Shown: one piece after another, positions 52,913 to 64,000 of the stretch | How positions within the stretch are numbered: the stretch's first letter is position 1 | How the letters are laid out: each line of letters starts with the position of its first letter | Origin: Lactiplantibacillus dongliensis | Lineage (GTDB): Bacteria > Bacillota > Bacilli > Lactobacillales > Lactobacillaceae | DNA length: 64,000 bases | NCBI RefSeq assembly: GCF_005405105.1 | Contig: NZ_BJDK01000007.1 | Coordinates: 50,985-114,984, forward strand | Direction: 5' to 3' | Made by a program: the position numbers and the translations under genes | The notes under the pieces: model-generated | What the model was told of the DNA's origin: nothing | The model's input: the letters and a program-made list of their open reading frames with translations, nothing else | The model's database searches: none

Positions 52913-52936
52913 AGAATATATTCGCGACACATGTCA

Positions 52937-53147
52937 CGATCATCCCTACGTATGTGGGGAATACCAGACTCCCTTTGCTATACCGCTGGCTAGTCCCAGG
53001 ATCATCCTACGTGTGTGGGGAATACACCGGCCTAGCGTTGCGTGAGGTGCCATTCCGGGGATCATCCCTACGTGTGTGGGGAATACATGTCGATGATGCA
53101 ATCGTTTAACTGCCATTCAGGATCATCCCTACGTGTGTGGGGAATAC
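52937..53147 (-). CRISPR. CRISPR array 1, type I-E (4 repeats, 3 spacers)
   Basis: Repeats of 28 bp (27 in the second, one C lost) at 52937, 52999, 53059 and 53120; spacers 34, 33, 33 bp. In the crRNA direction (minus strand) each starts GTATTCCCC and ends GATGATC. The centre is ACACAC-type (TACGTGTGTGG on the plus strand). The repeat far from cas2 is the degenerate one, so the leader is on the cas2 side, about 30 bp long plus the end of cas2. Confidence 0.97.
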
Positions 53148-53176
53148 ATTAAAAGATCGCCGTCATACCGCGGTTC

Positions 53177-55696
<2,520 letters not shown>

Positions 55697-55753
55697 ACTT
55701 GCCCCTTTCTAGAATAATTCCATCATTTCGTGTTCTGTTTAAAAAGCTGCTTT

Positions 55754-56419
55754 TTAAACGGATAACTTTTCTAGATCACTGATATAAACTTTAGTTTTCG
55801 CAATCGCTCTAAACCCATGACGTCGGTCACGCTGATCAAAAGAAACCACCTGATCTTTAATCATTGACCCCTGCGCACCCGTTATTAAATTCGCATCAGC
55901 CACAATTTCTAACGATTGAACTTCTCGTTTTCTTTGGTACCTGGGAGTTGCTTGCCATACCATTTTTTTTAAAACCGTCACTGGTGAGTCGTCCGAAAAT
56001 TCACTAGTTTTTAGAACACCTGCTGGCGCGTTGGAGCGACGACCTAAAAACAATGGAAACCGAGGATGATGTAAAGCATCGTTAATTTTTTCAACCAATT
56101 GTGCATCATCACTACCGATAGCTGCCACAAAAACAGCATCTTGAATATAATCTCGATATGTTATTTTTCGCTCGTTCTGTTTCCACTCAACAGTTTGGAA
56201 GTCAGTCAGCGTTGGACCAACCTGATCAGCTCTAACCGCAAAGCTTAAGTCATTGAGCATCAAAATACGTTTGTCGGTACGCCGATATCCCAAGGCCGCA
56301 GCAATCATTCCAACAACTGCGCTTTTAGTTGGATAACGACTAGTTGTACGCCGTGAAAATGTCGCCTCGTTACCATAAGACTGTAATGGCGCTGTTAACT
56401 TAACTGTTAATATTTTCAT
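55754..56419 (-). CDS. cas5e: Cas5e (CasD), Cascade subunit
   Basis: 221 residues; RAMP fold. TVKLTAPLQSYG and RRTTSRYPTKSAVVGMIAAALG are the conserved N-terminal signature. Caps the 5' handle of the crRNA. Overlaps cas7 by 20 bp. Confidence 0.95.
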   Translation of the reverse strand: MKILTVKLTAPLQSYGNEATFSRRTTSRYPTKSAVVGMIAAALGYRRTDKRILMLNDLSFAVRADQVGPTLTDFQTVEWKQNERKITYRDYIQDAVFVAAIGSDDAQLVEKINDALHHPRFPLFLGRRSNAPAGVLKTSEFSDDSPVTVLKKMVWQATPRYQRKREVQSLEIVADANLITGAQGSMIKDQVVSFDQRDRRHGFRAIAKTKVYISDLEKLSV

Positions 56420-57497
56420 CCTGGACCACCTTTGATAACGCCGCTGTGACCTGCTCTAAAAGTTCAGAGAGATTAATTACCTGGTCACCGACTTGAGAGT
56501 CAGTTTTACTTAAAACCAAGTTTGAAATTGGTGGATTAACAAACTGTTGCGTTGCTAAATACTCTTCCTCAAGTTTCCTAATCGATGGGCCAACAAAACC
56601 AGTGCTGGAAACGACGGGGTTCTCAAAAGCAGATACTAAATTAACCGGTGTATCTCGTCTAATTGTAATCATTACATAACTTGGTAAAGTCTTGTTAGCA
56701 AATGTATTTTGTTTCCCAGTCGGCATAGATAATATAAAATCTCTAACAAATGCCTCTACACCATTAAGCAAATCTTCTTTAACAAGTTTTTCTGCTAGTG
56801 CGCATACATTTAAATTGGCATAGCGATATAAAGTGGCTGAATTAAAATTAACAACACCTAACATTGCCGCACCAGTACTATCATCCGTTTGCAGGTCGTC
56901 CAAGGCCGTAAAGTAATCAAATTCAGGGATAACTTCATGCGTTGAAATCGCATGTGCAACTTGTGATGATGCCTCTACATTTAATTTAGGATCAGCTGCA
57001 ATCATCCGCCCAAATAATGCTAAATCCAAAGTATGGTCATACTGAAATTGCTCTTCAATCAAATTTTTCACTTTAATTTTAACTTTACTTTTAGCTAATT
57101 CATCACCATTATCAATGGCATATCTTGCTAATCTTGAAACTTGACCTTGAGTTACAAATAACAATTCCTTTGATTTACTTCCATCAAAATTAATTCCGAT
57201 AGCACTTAAAACACTTATAGCCCGTTTCAATGCCAGTTCTTCTTCCAAAGATGGGTCCGTATTCTGTATTTCAATTGCTAAAAGTTCGGCAATCTTTTTG
57301 GTCCGGAAGCCGAGCCCTATGTTATCTTTCTTAAAAGACTGGCGTATTGCCCTTTTCCAACTTTGAGAAGAAACCCGTGCTCGAGTCACCCCACCATAAA
57401 GTGCTGTTTTGGGCGCCCCAATATCGTCACGATTAATATTCGACGATGGTACAGTTTGTATTACGTTTAAATCGATATATAAATTTTGTTTAGTCAT
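56400..57497 (-). CDS. cas7e: Cas7e (CasC), Cascade backbone subunit
   Basis: 365 residues. Starts MTKQNLYIDLNVIQTVP; GGVTRARVSSQSWKRAIR, ALFGRMIA and VMITIRRDTP are family features. Six copies would coat the spacer part of the crRNA. Starts 2 bp after the cse2 stop. Confidence 0.95.
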   Translation of the reverse strand: MTKQNLYIDLNVIQTVPSSNINRDDIGAPKTALYGGVTRARVSSQSWKRAIRQSFKKDNIGLGFRTKKIAELLAIEIQNTDPSLEEELALKRAISVLSAIGINFDGSKSKELLFVTQGQVSRLARYAIDNGDELAKSKVKIKVKNLIEEQFQYDHTLDLALFGRMIAADPKLNVEASSQVAHAISTHEVIPEFDYFTALDDLQTDDSTGAAMLGVVNFNSATLYRYANLNVCALAEKLVKEDLLNGVEAFVRDFILSMPTGKQNTFANKTLPSYVMITIRRDTPVNLVSAFENPVVSSTGFVGPSIRKLEEEYLATQQFVNPPISNLVLSKTDSQVGDQVINLSELLEQVTAALSKVVQDENINS

Positions 57498-57499
57498 TT

Positions 57500-58081
57500 T
57501 TACTCCCCAGACTCAGTTGACTTATGGCTATCATAAAAATATTGTTCTCCCCATTTTAGCCTAACTTGAACTCTTTGCTTATGATTAAGTTGAAACCAAT
57601 ATAACTCTTGCGCCAGGCAAGCAAAATCAATCCTTACGTTGTGCATTTCATTGTGCCCATTAATAATACCAATTAAATTAGTTAAACCATTAATTACACT
57701 AGTGACATCATTAACTGATAAAACTGCCCGCACTCTTTGATCCAACCCTTTTTGGATTTTTTTATCCATTCGCAATTTTGATAAGAGCTTAAAAAAAGCC
57801 ACATTTTCTGACCCATCTACAAATTGATCCTTACCTTGTTGATACAATGCAAAAAAACGAATTCCGGCGTAAACGGCTATCTCAGAAGTGCTTGGTACAC
57901 CGTTATGACTAAGCTGACGCTCATTCAAATTCTTCATCAAAATCGGCCAAATAGCTTGAACTGGCCGATTATTCAATGTTGCACTGCTCTTTAAAACGGC
58001 TAATATGGCCTTTCGAGAATTCTCACTTTGATAAAAAGTTTTGATAATATTTTTAGTCGCACTCTCAACACCTGACGCCAT
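57500..58081 (-). CDS. cse2: Cse2 (CasB), Cascade small subunit
   Basis: 193 residues from MASGVESATKNI, chosen because AGAGGGGG precedes it and because it begins just after the cse1 stop; a longer start would overlap cse1 by 58 bp. All-helical, with RFFALYQQG, RLS-type basic patches. Small-subunit dimer of Cascade that stabilises the displaced strand. Confidence 0.9.
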   Translation of the reverse strand: MASGVESATKNIIKTFYQSENSRKAILAVLKSSATLNNRPVQAIWPILMKNLNERQLSHNGVPSTSEIAVYAGIRFFALYQQGKDQFVDGSENVAFFKLLSKLRMDKKIQKGLDQRVRAVLSVNDVTSVINGLTNLIGIINGHNEMHNVRIDFACLAQELYWFQLNHKQRVQVRLKWGEQYFYDSHKSTESGE

Positions 58082-58097
58082 AAACCTATATCCCCCT

Positions 58098-59816
58098 CTA
58101 TAAGTTGAAGTGACTTCGCATACAATTTGCCAATTCATTTTCTGCAATGAAAACATTTAAATATCTATTCTTGTCTTTCTTTTTCTTGTCTTTCTTTTCT
58201 GTCGTATAAATTCCCTGAATATCTTTTGGTGAACTTGTCCGCATAATATCTTCAATTTCCATATTCGCAATTCGTTTAAGATCATCTTTCCAGTCATTAA
58301 TTTTCTTATCTCGGTCATCATCACCTGTAAGATTCTCTAACCATGCCCTAAATGATTCGTTTAAATGATCATAGAATTTAGAACTCATCTTAATTACAAA
58401 TGAATTTACATTCAAGCCTCTAATTTCACCAATATCCTCTAGAAAACTTTCAAAATCTTTCCCGACACCTTGAGTTAACTTAATAACATCCTCTATTCTA
58501 ACTGTCCAACGATTCGTTTCGTTTAGATCAAAAAGAACATCAGCCTGCATTTGGATATTATCTATAATTTCAAATAACGGTGATTGCGATGCCTTACCAT
58601 CGCTAATTAAAGTCACTGAATCCAATACTATCAGTTGTTTATCCCAAATTAACTTTTCCTTTTTTAATGTGCGTAACCAGCCAACTATCCCAGGCTCATG
58701 TATATTGTCATTCGTTCTGACCCTAACAAATTGACCAAATTCACGCCACATAGCAGTACCTATTGATCTGGTATTTTTAACTTCTGGTTGATACTCATTA
58801 GCTTTCTCGTCAAATTTCCAAGTCGTCATTGGTTCAACAAATGCGCCTTTATTTTCAAACATTGGAATCATGGCACTGAAAATCTTAGGCATTCCCAAAG
58901 CATCCCATTCAACGTGTAAAATTCTAGACCAAGTCGTATAGAGTTCTGCTAAATTATTAGGTAAAATAAGCTTTTTACGCTCATCTATATAATCACTCAT
59001 ACTCTCAAATTCCCACACCGGCCTTTGAGCAGAATATTCTTGTCTTTCATCAACCAATATTAGATTCAACATTAATGTTTCAAAAAGTGATCTGCCTTCA
59101 GCAAAGACAGGATTCATGTTATAAATCCAGCCCTTATTGGTAAATGTTTTATCAAATACCACTTTGGTTTTATCCGTAGTACCAGTATAATTTTGATAGG
59201 TAATCAACCAACGAACAAACTCATCTAACGAAACTTCATCTTTTAATTCATCAGATTTTGGTGAAAATATTACCGCCGTATTACCACTTTGCGAGATTCG
59301 TCGATTGATTTGTCGGACTGCTACTTGGCCGCTACCTGTAGAGATCCTCTTATTTCTTGGAACTAGAGAATCATAGTCTTCGGCTGTTACTTGATAAAAC
59401 GGACGCTCGCCAAATAAATCAAATCGATTTTTATATTCGTTTAAATATTTAATTGCAGCCTCAGAAAACCGATTAGATTGATATAGCTTATTCCAAGTTG
59501 CCAACAAGCTTTTTCTTGCTTTTTTCTTATCGATTTTCTTTCTGTTTAATTCCAATTCATTTGATGCCTTAGCGCGACTTTTCATCCAATCATACGGGTT
59601 TCCATCCACATCAACTCGAGAATAAACAGTCGTTACAATTGCAAGTAAGAATCTAAGAATACTCAAATCCTGACTACGCATCTCACCAGCTAGTTGTCGA
59701 TATTCTGAAGCACTTTGGAATAACTCGATTAAAGAAACTACTTTTTCTTTATTAGTTTCCATCTCAACAACCTTAATCCAAGGGTCAGTAGTTAGGTTAA
59801 AGCTTTTTTTATTCAT
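58098..59816 (-). CDS. cse1: Cse1 (CasA), Cascade large subunit
   Basis: 572 residues. FNLTTDPWIKV start, RFLLAIVTTVYSR and the C-terminal helical bundle are typical of Cse1. Recognises the PAM and recruits Cas3. Its 8-bp overlap with cas3 indicates coupled translation. A lysine-rich tract (KKDKKKKDKN) near residues 545-555 is unusual. Confidence 0.94.
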   Translation of the reverse strand: MNKKSFNLTTDPWIKVVEMETNKEKVVSLIELFQSASEYRQLAGEMRSQDLSILRFLLAIVTTVYSRVDVDGNPYDWMKSRAKASNELELNRKKIDKKKARKSLLATWNKLYQSNRFSEAAIKYLNEYKNRFDLFGERPFYQVTAEDYDSLVPRNKRISTGSGQVAVRQINRRISQSGNTAVIFSPKSDELKDEVSLDEFVRWLITYQNYTGTTDKTKVVFDKTFTNKGWIYNMNPVFAEGRSLFETLMLNLILVDERQEYSAQRPVWEFESMSDYIDERKKLILPNNLAELYTTWSRILHVEWDALGMPKIFSAMIPMFENKGAFVEPMTTWKFDEKANEYQPEVKNTRSIGTAMWREFGQFVRVRTNDNIHEPGIVGWLRTLKKEKLIWDKQLIVLDSVTLISDGKASQSPLFEIIDNIQMQADVLFDLNETNRWTVRIEDVIKLTQGVGKDFESFLEDIGEIRGLNVNSFVIKMSSKFYDHLNESFRAWLENLTGDDDRDKKINDWKDDLKRIANMEIEDIMRTSSPKDIQGIYTTEKKDKKKKDKNRYLNVFIAENELANCMRSHFNL

Positions 59817-62565
59817 GTTCGTCCTTTCCGTAACTTAAACGTAGTTCTTTAGAATATACTAATTGCCATCCCTCAAATGTGGCCGAAAAATTTTCATCCA
59901 ATGGCAACGCTAAACATCCTTTAAGCCAAATATCATCTTGCCAACTGCTAAAATAACGACTAGTTAATGTCTCTAGCTTGTTAATAGCTTGATCAATATT
60001 TATCGTAATTATTGCTGGTAGTCTAATAATTTGTTGTGCAACTTGTTGCGATGACACCTCATCTAACCAATGACCATCTAACAGAAGATTGCCATCCTCT
60101 GTATGCTGAACAAGAATTACTTCTAGCGTTTCTTTAATATCACGTACCGCAGCGCTAGCTGCACTTTCATCCCTGCCCGCCACCAAACTACGCTTTAACC
60201 AAGCATGGATAGTGTCATTATCTTCAAACTCAGGATCATCAATTTGATAGTTTTCTGCCCTATCCTTTTTGCTACTAACCTTGATATCAAACTTTTTTCT
60301 AGCTTTAATAATATCCGTCACTTCATAATCAGTTTCACGATCATAAACTTTTTGAACTAGAGGCGAGATATCATCTGGTAACGTAATCGTTGACTTCATG
60401 AAATGATCTGTCTTCATGAGTAAGTATTTATCATAAACTGATTCATTACCGTCTCCATATTTGTTACAATTCTGAATTCCCATAATAAATAAATGTGGTG
60501 TTCGCAATTTGTCAGGGCGTATAATCTGATGGCGATGTAAACGTCCCATCCTTTGAAGGATTAAATCCATAGGCGCAATATCTGTATACAAGATGTCAAA
60601 ATCAATGTCCAACGACTGTTCTAAGACTTGAGTCCCAATTACAATCATTTTATCCGGTCGTTTACCACCTTGACTACCAATAGCAGCCATTAAATGGTCT
60701 GCCTTAATCGCCCGATCAGTCGCTAAAAAAGCTGAGTGTAATACCATTAATTTAATATCAGCTGGCACCATCGCCGCTAACATCTGTGCTCGCTTGACAG
60801 TATTAACAATTATTCCAGCCACTCCACCGTCTTTAATTTGGTCTATAATCATCGGAATAAGTTCGTCATCAGGTGTGTTCAATCGGTGTACCTGTACTTT
60901 TACAGGCTTTTGTTCTGCTTGGCTTGGGAAATCTTCAATCTGTTTAATCTGCTTACCATCTAATATGCTTAGTAACGGATAAGCCTGATTTTTTTGCCAG
61001 TCTTTAGGTGCAGTTATCTGTTCCGCACATTCCTCCCCGTACTTCCCATTTAAGTACGCAGTCATTAAAGCACATCTTTTTCCTTTTGGGAGTGTTGCTG
61101 ACAAAATCACAATTGGCACATGATAAACACCAAGCCAGCTGACTACTTTATATAAATATTGACTCATAAATGCATCATATGCATGAACTTCATCGATAAT
61201 CACAACCTTGCCACTGAATCCTAAGTGTTTTAAAAATAAATGTTTTTGCTTCAATCCCATTAAAAGCAAGCTATCAATTGTTCCCACCACAAACTTCGAT
61301 AAAATGGATTTCTTTCCTATGAACCAATCATTAACAAATAATGAGCTATTTTTATCCTCTTCATCGGTATACATGTTGGTCGCACGCGGCAATTTCATAT
61401 AGTTTTCATTAAATTGATTTCTACTATGTGTTAGGCTAATATTCATTCTTCCTAGCTGATGCTTACCTACCCAGTGTTTTTGCCATTTTTCAACACGATC
61501 AAACATAGCATTGGTTGTTGCCTGCGTTGGTAAACCAATAAAGAACCCATCTCTACCAGAAACTTGTGCCAATTGTTCAGCTGCTACTAAAGCAATCTCA
61601 GTCTTCCCTATTCCCATAGGCGCTTCAATAATTGCGATTCCTGGATCTGATATCTCACCAATCGAATTAGTCATTACTTCTTGAACGGGTCTCGCTTTAA
61701 ATTGCCAGCGATCCTCATAAGGCGTCCCACCAATAATTTTTTGAGGAATCCAGTTTTCACCTATATTCCATGTACCTTTTGCTAGCTCAAATCTAATCTG
61801 TGCTTTATCTTTAATATCCTTATAAGTCTGATTAGTTTTAATAAGTGGGAACAGTGGTATATCAGGATTTCCACCTAGGTATTCGCTTGATACTAACCAA
61901 TCAGTCATAATTAGCAGCCCCTCTAGAATGATTGCTTGCGACTTTTGGATACTTGGAACTTCACTAACGGTTTTAAAACCAGCTGATACCAATCCGTACT
62001 CAAACAATTCACTTTGAACAAGTTTCCACGGTCTTTGAATCACTTCATTATTGTCGCTTAGATAATAATTAGCCGTATAATTATCAATCTGTTCACTGGG
62101 TGCTTCATCTGCGGGTTTACCGTGATGCCCACCAATGACTGCACCAACTGACTCAGGAATCCCAAAATGTTCAACAATTGCTTCACCAGCTAATGCATGA
62201 GGCGATTTAGATGGCGAAGCCAATCTACTTTCCATTTCTTTAATCAGACCACTATAATACAATCTTGATTTTACTTGACTATCTAGCAAATCGTCTCCAT
62301 CACGTGACCTATTTAATTGAAAAGCCGGTGTTGCCTTCCCAATATCATGAATAAATGCTACAAATCTAATCAATCTTTGGGTTCGTTCTTCAGAAAGTGA
62401 ACCCCTTAATATTTGCCGATCCCCTTCACATAACCAATCAGTAAATAACCAGTCAATCGTCTTTTCAGCATCAATTAAATGTGTAATCAGTGGTAACCAG
62501 TATTGAAATCCATCTTCCGACCGTTTCTTGGCCCATAGACTTGCAGCCTGTTTGGATATATTCAT
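59809..62565 (-). CDS. cas3: Cas3 helicase-nuclease, type I-E
   Basis: About 918 residues. HD nuclease domain first (LITHL, FIHDIGKATPAFQ, GHHGKP), then SF2 helicase: Walker A PMGIGKTE, DEVH box (IIDEVHAYD), SAT (LSATLP) and QRMGRLHRH (motif VI). It degrades target DNA after recruitment by Cascade. The start is taken at ATG 62565 (AAAGGAG 12-14 bases upstream; GTG 62568 is the alternative). First gene of the cas operon; the GC level is lower than in the flanking core genes. Confidence 0.95.
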   Translation of the reverse strand: MNISKQAASLWAKKRSEDGFQYWLPLITHLIDAEKTIDWLFTDWLCEGDRQILRGSLSEERTQRLIRFVAFIHDIGKATPAFQLNRSRDGDDLLDSQVKSRLYYSGLIKEMESRLASPSKSPHALAGEAIVEHFGIPESVGAVIGGHHGKPADEAPSEQIDNYTANYYLSDNNEVIQRPWKLVQSELFEYGLVSAGFKTVSEVPSIQKSQAIILEGLLIMTDWLVSSEYLGGNPDIPLFPLIKTNQTYKDIKDKAQIRFELAKGTWNIGENWIPQKIIGGTPYEDRWQFKARPVQEVMTNSIGEISDPGIAIIEAPMGIGKTEIALVAAEQLAQVSGRDGFFIGLPTQATTNAMFDRVEKWQKHWVGKHQLGRMNISLTHSRNQFNENYMKLPRATNMYTDEEDKNSSLFVNDWFIGKKSILSKFVVGTIDSLLLMGLKQKHLFLKHLGFSGKVVIIDEVHAYDAFMSQYLYKVVSWLGVYHVPIVILSATLPKGKRCALMTAYLNGKYGEECAEQITAPKDWQKNQAYPLLSILDGKQIKQIEDFPSQAEQKPVKVQVHRLNTPDDELIPMIIDQIKDGGVAGIIVNTVKRAQMLAAMVPADIKLMVLHSAFLATDRAIKADHLMAAIGSQGGKRPDKMIVIGTQVLEQSLDIDFDILYTDIAPMDLILQRMGRLHRHQIIRPDKLRTPHLFIMGIQNCNKYGDGNESVYDKYLLMKTDHFMKSTITLPDDISPLVQKVYDRETDYEVTDIIKARKKFDIKVSSKKDRAENYQIDDPEFEDNDTIHAWLKRSLVAGRDESAASAAVRDIKETLEVILVQHTEDGNLLLDGHWLDEVSSQQVAQQIIRLPAIITINIDQAINKLETLTSRYFSSWQDDIWLKGCLALPLDENFSATFEGWQLVYSKELRLSYGKDEHE

Positions 62566-62916
62566 CACTGCATGTACGGCTCCTTTCACTATTCAATGAC
62601 TACTTTGACGTCTATAAAATTTATTCATTTGCTAATTTGTAATTTAAGTGAAATAAAAAATATAGCAGAAACCAGTATTGTACATTTTAATACTCCATAA
62701 CAGATGCGTGTTTAATACACTCTAATATACCGATTTTGATAAATCGGAGACTTGCTCTTTTATCACTAAGCTCTTATTACCCTGTAAATATATCATAGTA
62801 CGTTAACTATATATCCTTGTTTACATAATCTATACAAAATTTACTAAACTTATACAAACGCATTATTAAATACCCACGTTTAAATAGCTCTAACTACTAA
62901 TTAATTCACTGACTAC
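62566..62916 (-). other. AT-rich intergenic region upstream of cas3
   Basis: About 350 bp with no coding potential. It must hold the cas operon promoter; I cannot pick a convincing -35/-10 pair. A hairpin CCGATTT/AAATCGG lies near 62730-62750. Confidence 0.5.
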
Positions 62917-62954
62917 AAAAAAGCAACAATCTTTCAAAGAATGTTGTCTTTTTC
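62917..62954 (-). terminator. Terminator of the array 2 transcript
   Basis: CAACATTCTTT/AAAGATTGTTG hairpin followed by six T on the minus strand, 18 bp beyond the last repeat; it isolates the array from the cas3 promoter. Confidence 0.75.
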
Positions 62955-62971
62955 ATAACTCTATGCAATTA

Positions 62972-63794
62972 AAATCATCCCTACGTACGTGGGGAATACA
63001 CTTATCCTTGACTAACTGGCTGGCTTTGCCCGGGATCATCCCTACGTACGTGGGGAATACAATGCCCCACAGAGTTTAATTTATGCTGCTGTAGGATCAT
63101 CCCTACGTACGTGGGGAATACCGCCAGCTACAATCAAGCAAGCGAGCCGGCCAAGGATCATCCCTACGTACGTGGGGAATACCGCGCTCAACTCGCAAGA
63201 TTACAGTGGCGGGCAGGATCATCCCTACGTACGTGGGGAATACTTGAATCTCGATGATAAGTTGCTAGACGATCGTGGGATCATCCCTACGTACGTGGGG
63301 AATACGCTAAATAAGGCCGTCACTGGTACGGTCGGCAAGGATCATCCCTACGTACGTGGGGAATACAGTAGCGTCAACTCGACAACTTCCATGTCGACAG
63401 GATCATCCCTACGTACGTGGGGAATACTCGACGCCGACATCGACCACGCACCAGCACACTTGGATCATCCCTACGTACGTGGGGAATACTGAAGTCAGCG
63501 AAGCACGCCGATAACGTCTTAGGGATCATCCCTACGTACGTGGGGAATACGTGCTTAGTGACACCGGGTTTTAAGTCCTTTAAGGATCATCCCTACGTAC
63601 GTGGGGAATACCTCTTGGCCGCCACGTTTGAACTCAAGATTGTGGGATCATCCCTACGTACGTGGGGAATACCCCAATTGCTGATCCTAATTTTTGAATG
63701 CTGTAGGATCATCCCTACGTACGTGGGGAATACGGTAATTTCTTTTTGAGTTTCTTCAAGGTCAGGGGATCATCCCTACGTACGTGGGGAATAC
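62972..63794 (-). CRISPR. CRISPR array 2, type I-E (14 repeats, 13 spacers)
   Basis: 28-bp repeats at 62972, 63033, 63094, 63155, 63216, 63278, 63339, 63400, 63462, 63523, 63584, 63645, 63706 and 63767, with spacers of 33 or 34 bp. In the crRNA direction they start GTATTCCCC and carry the ACGTACGT palindrome at the centre (ACACACGT in array 1). Only the leftmost repeat is degenerate (AA instead of GG), so the leader is on the right and transcription is leftward. Confidence 0.98.
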
Positions 63795-63930
63795 ACTAAA
63801 AATATCCCGGTATGACAGCATTCTTAATTTCAAGAATTGCCGTTTTCCTTTAGTTTGATTTTTTAAATAGTTTCAACTGGTAATGCAATTCTACAATAAC
63901 CAATTTATCACTAATTAAGAAAACCCGGAT
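63795..63930 (-). promoter_or_regulatory. Leader of CRISPR array 2
   Basis: AT-rich sequence before the first repeat in the crRNA direction. Its last 55 bp resemble the end of cas2 plus the leader of array 1 (GAAAACGG, TTGAAATTAAGAA, then ATATTTTTAGT against the repeat). A promoter must lie here; none is obvious. Confidence 0.65.
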
Positions 63931-63934
63931 TTAA

Positions 63935-64000
63935 AATTGAAGTGCAACACCCGGTAAGGTACACAAAAAGGTCATGGAGACCTATACTTTAATCACCACG
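63935..64000. mobile_element. Possible terminus of an IS30-like element (runs off the window)
   Basis: TAAAATTGAAGTGCAACACC recalls the ends of IS30-family elements in lactic acid bacteria, and a promoter-like TATACT follows. No transposase sequence is inside the window, so this is a weak call from memory. Confidence 0.3.

Noticed and set aside
63172..63749. Two overlapping open frames (about 106-110 codons) in CRISPR array 2
   Set aside because: They translate the repeats themselves (a recurring DHPYVRGEY or GIIPTYVGNT pattern) and have no ribosome sites.

Overview
The window looks like chromosomal DNA of a Lactiplantibacillus species (plantarum/pentosus group). The reasons are a complete nickel-dependent lactate racemase locus (larABC1C2DE, larR, larMNQO), a thiazole/HMP thiamine salvage operon next to it, a linoleate-saturation cluster of the type described in L. 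plantarum, and many small secreted proteins typical of these bacteria. Five ParB-type parS palindromes (two perfect) place the window in the origin-proximal part of the chromosome. No rRNA or tRNA genes were seen.

Layout. 1-1306: 5' part of a HIRAN-domain gene that runs off the left edge. 1481-5953: a fused amino-acid ABC receptor/permease, an OppA-like lipoprotein and a PuuD-like amidotransferase. 6143-7159: a secreted NodB-type deacetylase. 7312-10963: TPP riboswitch - thiM - thiD - thiE - cytX. 11124-16061 (minus): larA-larB-larC1/C2-larD-larE, with LarC made by -1 frameshifting on an A10 run. 16295-19744 (plus): larR, nickel importer larMN-larQ-larO and a small unknown gene. 20467-21660: a membrane diguanylate cyclase. 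22254-27167 (minus): aroE (YdiB-like), aroD, apbE and a three-domain flavinylated reductase, with a divergent LysR regulator. 28363-36361: secreted proteins, a T-box-controlled peptide-binding protein, a PPOX protein, a lipoprotein, an EamA/TetR pair, an SDR remnant and a candidate small RNA. 36373-38844: proline iminopeptidase and a PucR regulator. 39421-41837: CLA-ER, CLA-DC and CLA-DH. 42128-46515: yaaA, a zinc alcohol dehydrogenase, two small enzymes and a HigBA toxin-antitoxin pair. 46600-52780: a TetM-like GTPase, an HpaB oxygenase, a secreted protein, a FusB-type protein behind an erm-like attenuator, a UDG and a UPF0158 protein. 52937-63794: a complete type I-E CRISPR-Cas system with two arrays flanking cas3-cse1-cse2-cas7-cas5-cas6e-cas1-cas2(DnaQ).

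Most unusual: a family of ~400-bp intergenic elements (four copies plus fragments) with terminal inverted repeats, 8-9 bp target duplications and covarying internal helices, i.e. a MITE-like mobile element that also behaves like a conserved structured RNA. Other standouts are the flavin/shikimate operon (proposed quinate/shikimate reduction), the fusB leader with mutually exclusive hairpins, an unassigned ~105-nt small RNA, and the leader of CRISPR array 2, which resembles the 3' end of cas2.

How parts cooperate: LarMNQO imports nickel, LarB/C/E build the nickel-pincer cofactor for LarA, LarD moves lactate and LarR controls the locus. ThiM, ThiD and ThiE rejoin salvaged thiazole and pyrimidine to thiamine phosphate, and CytX imports the pyrimidine. 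ApbE flavinylates the adjacent reductase. CLA-DH/DC/ER act in sequence on hydroxy-fatty acids. Cascade, Cas3 and Cas1/2-DnaQ form one immunity module that serves both arrays. All functions are inferred by reading the sequence; no database search was run.
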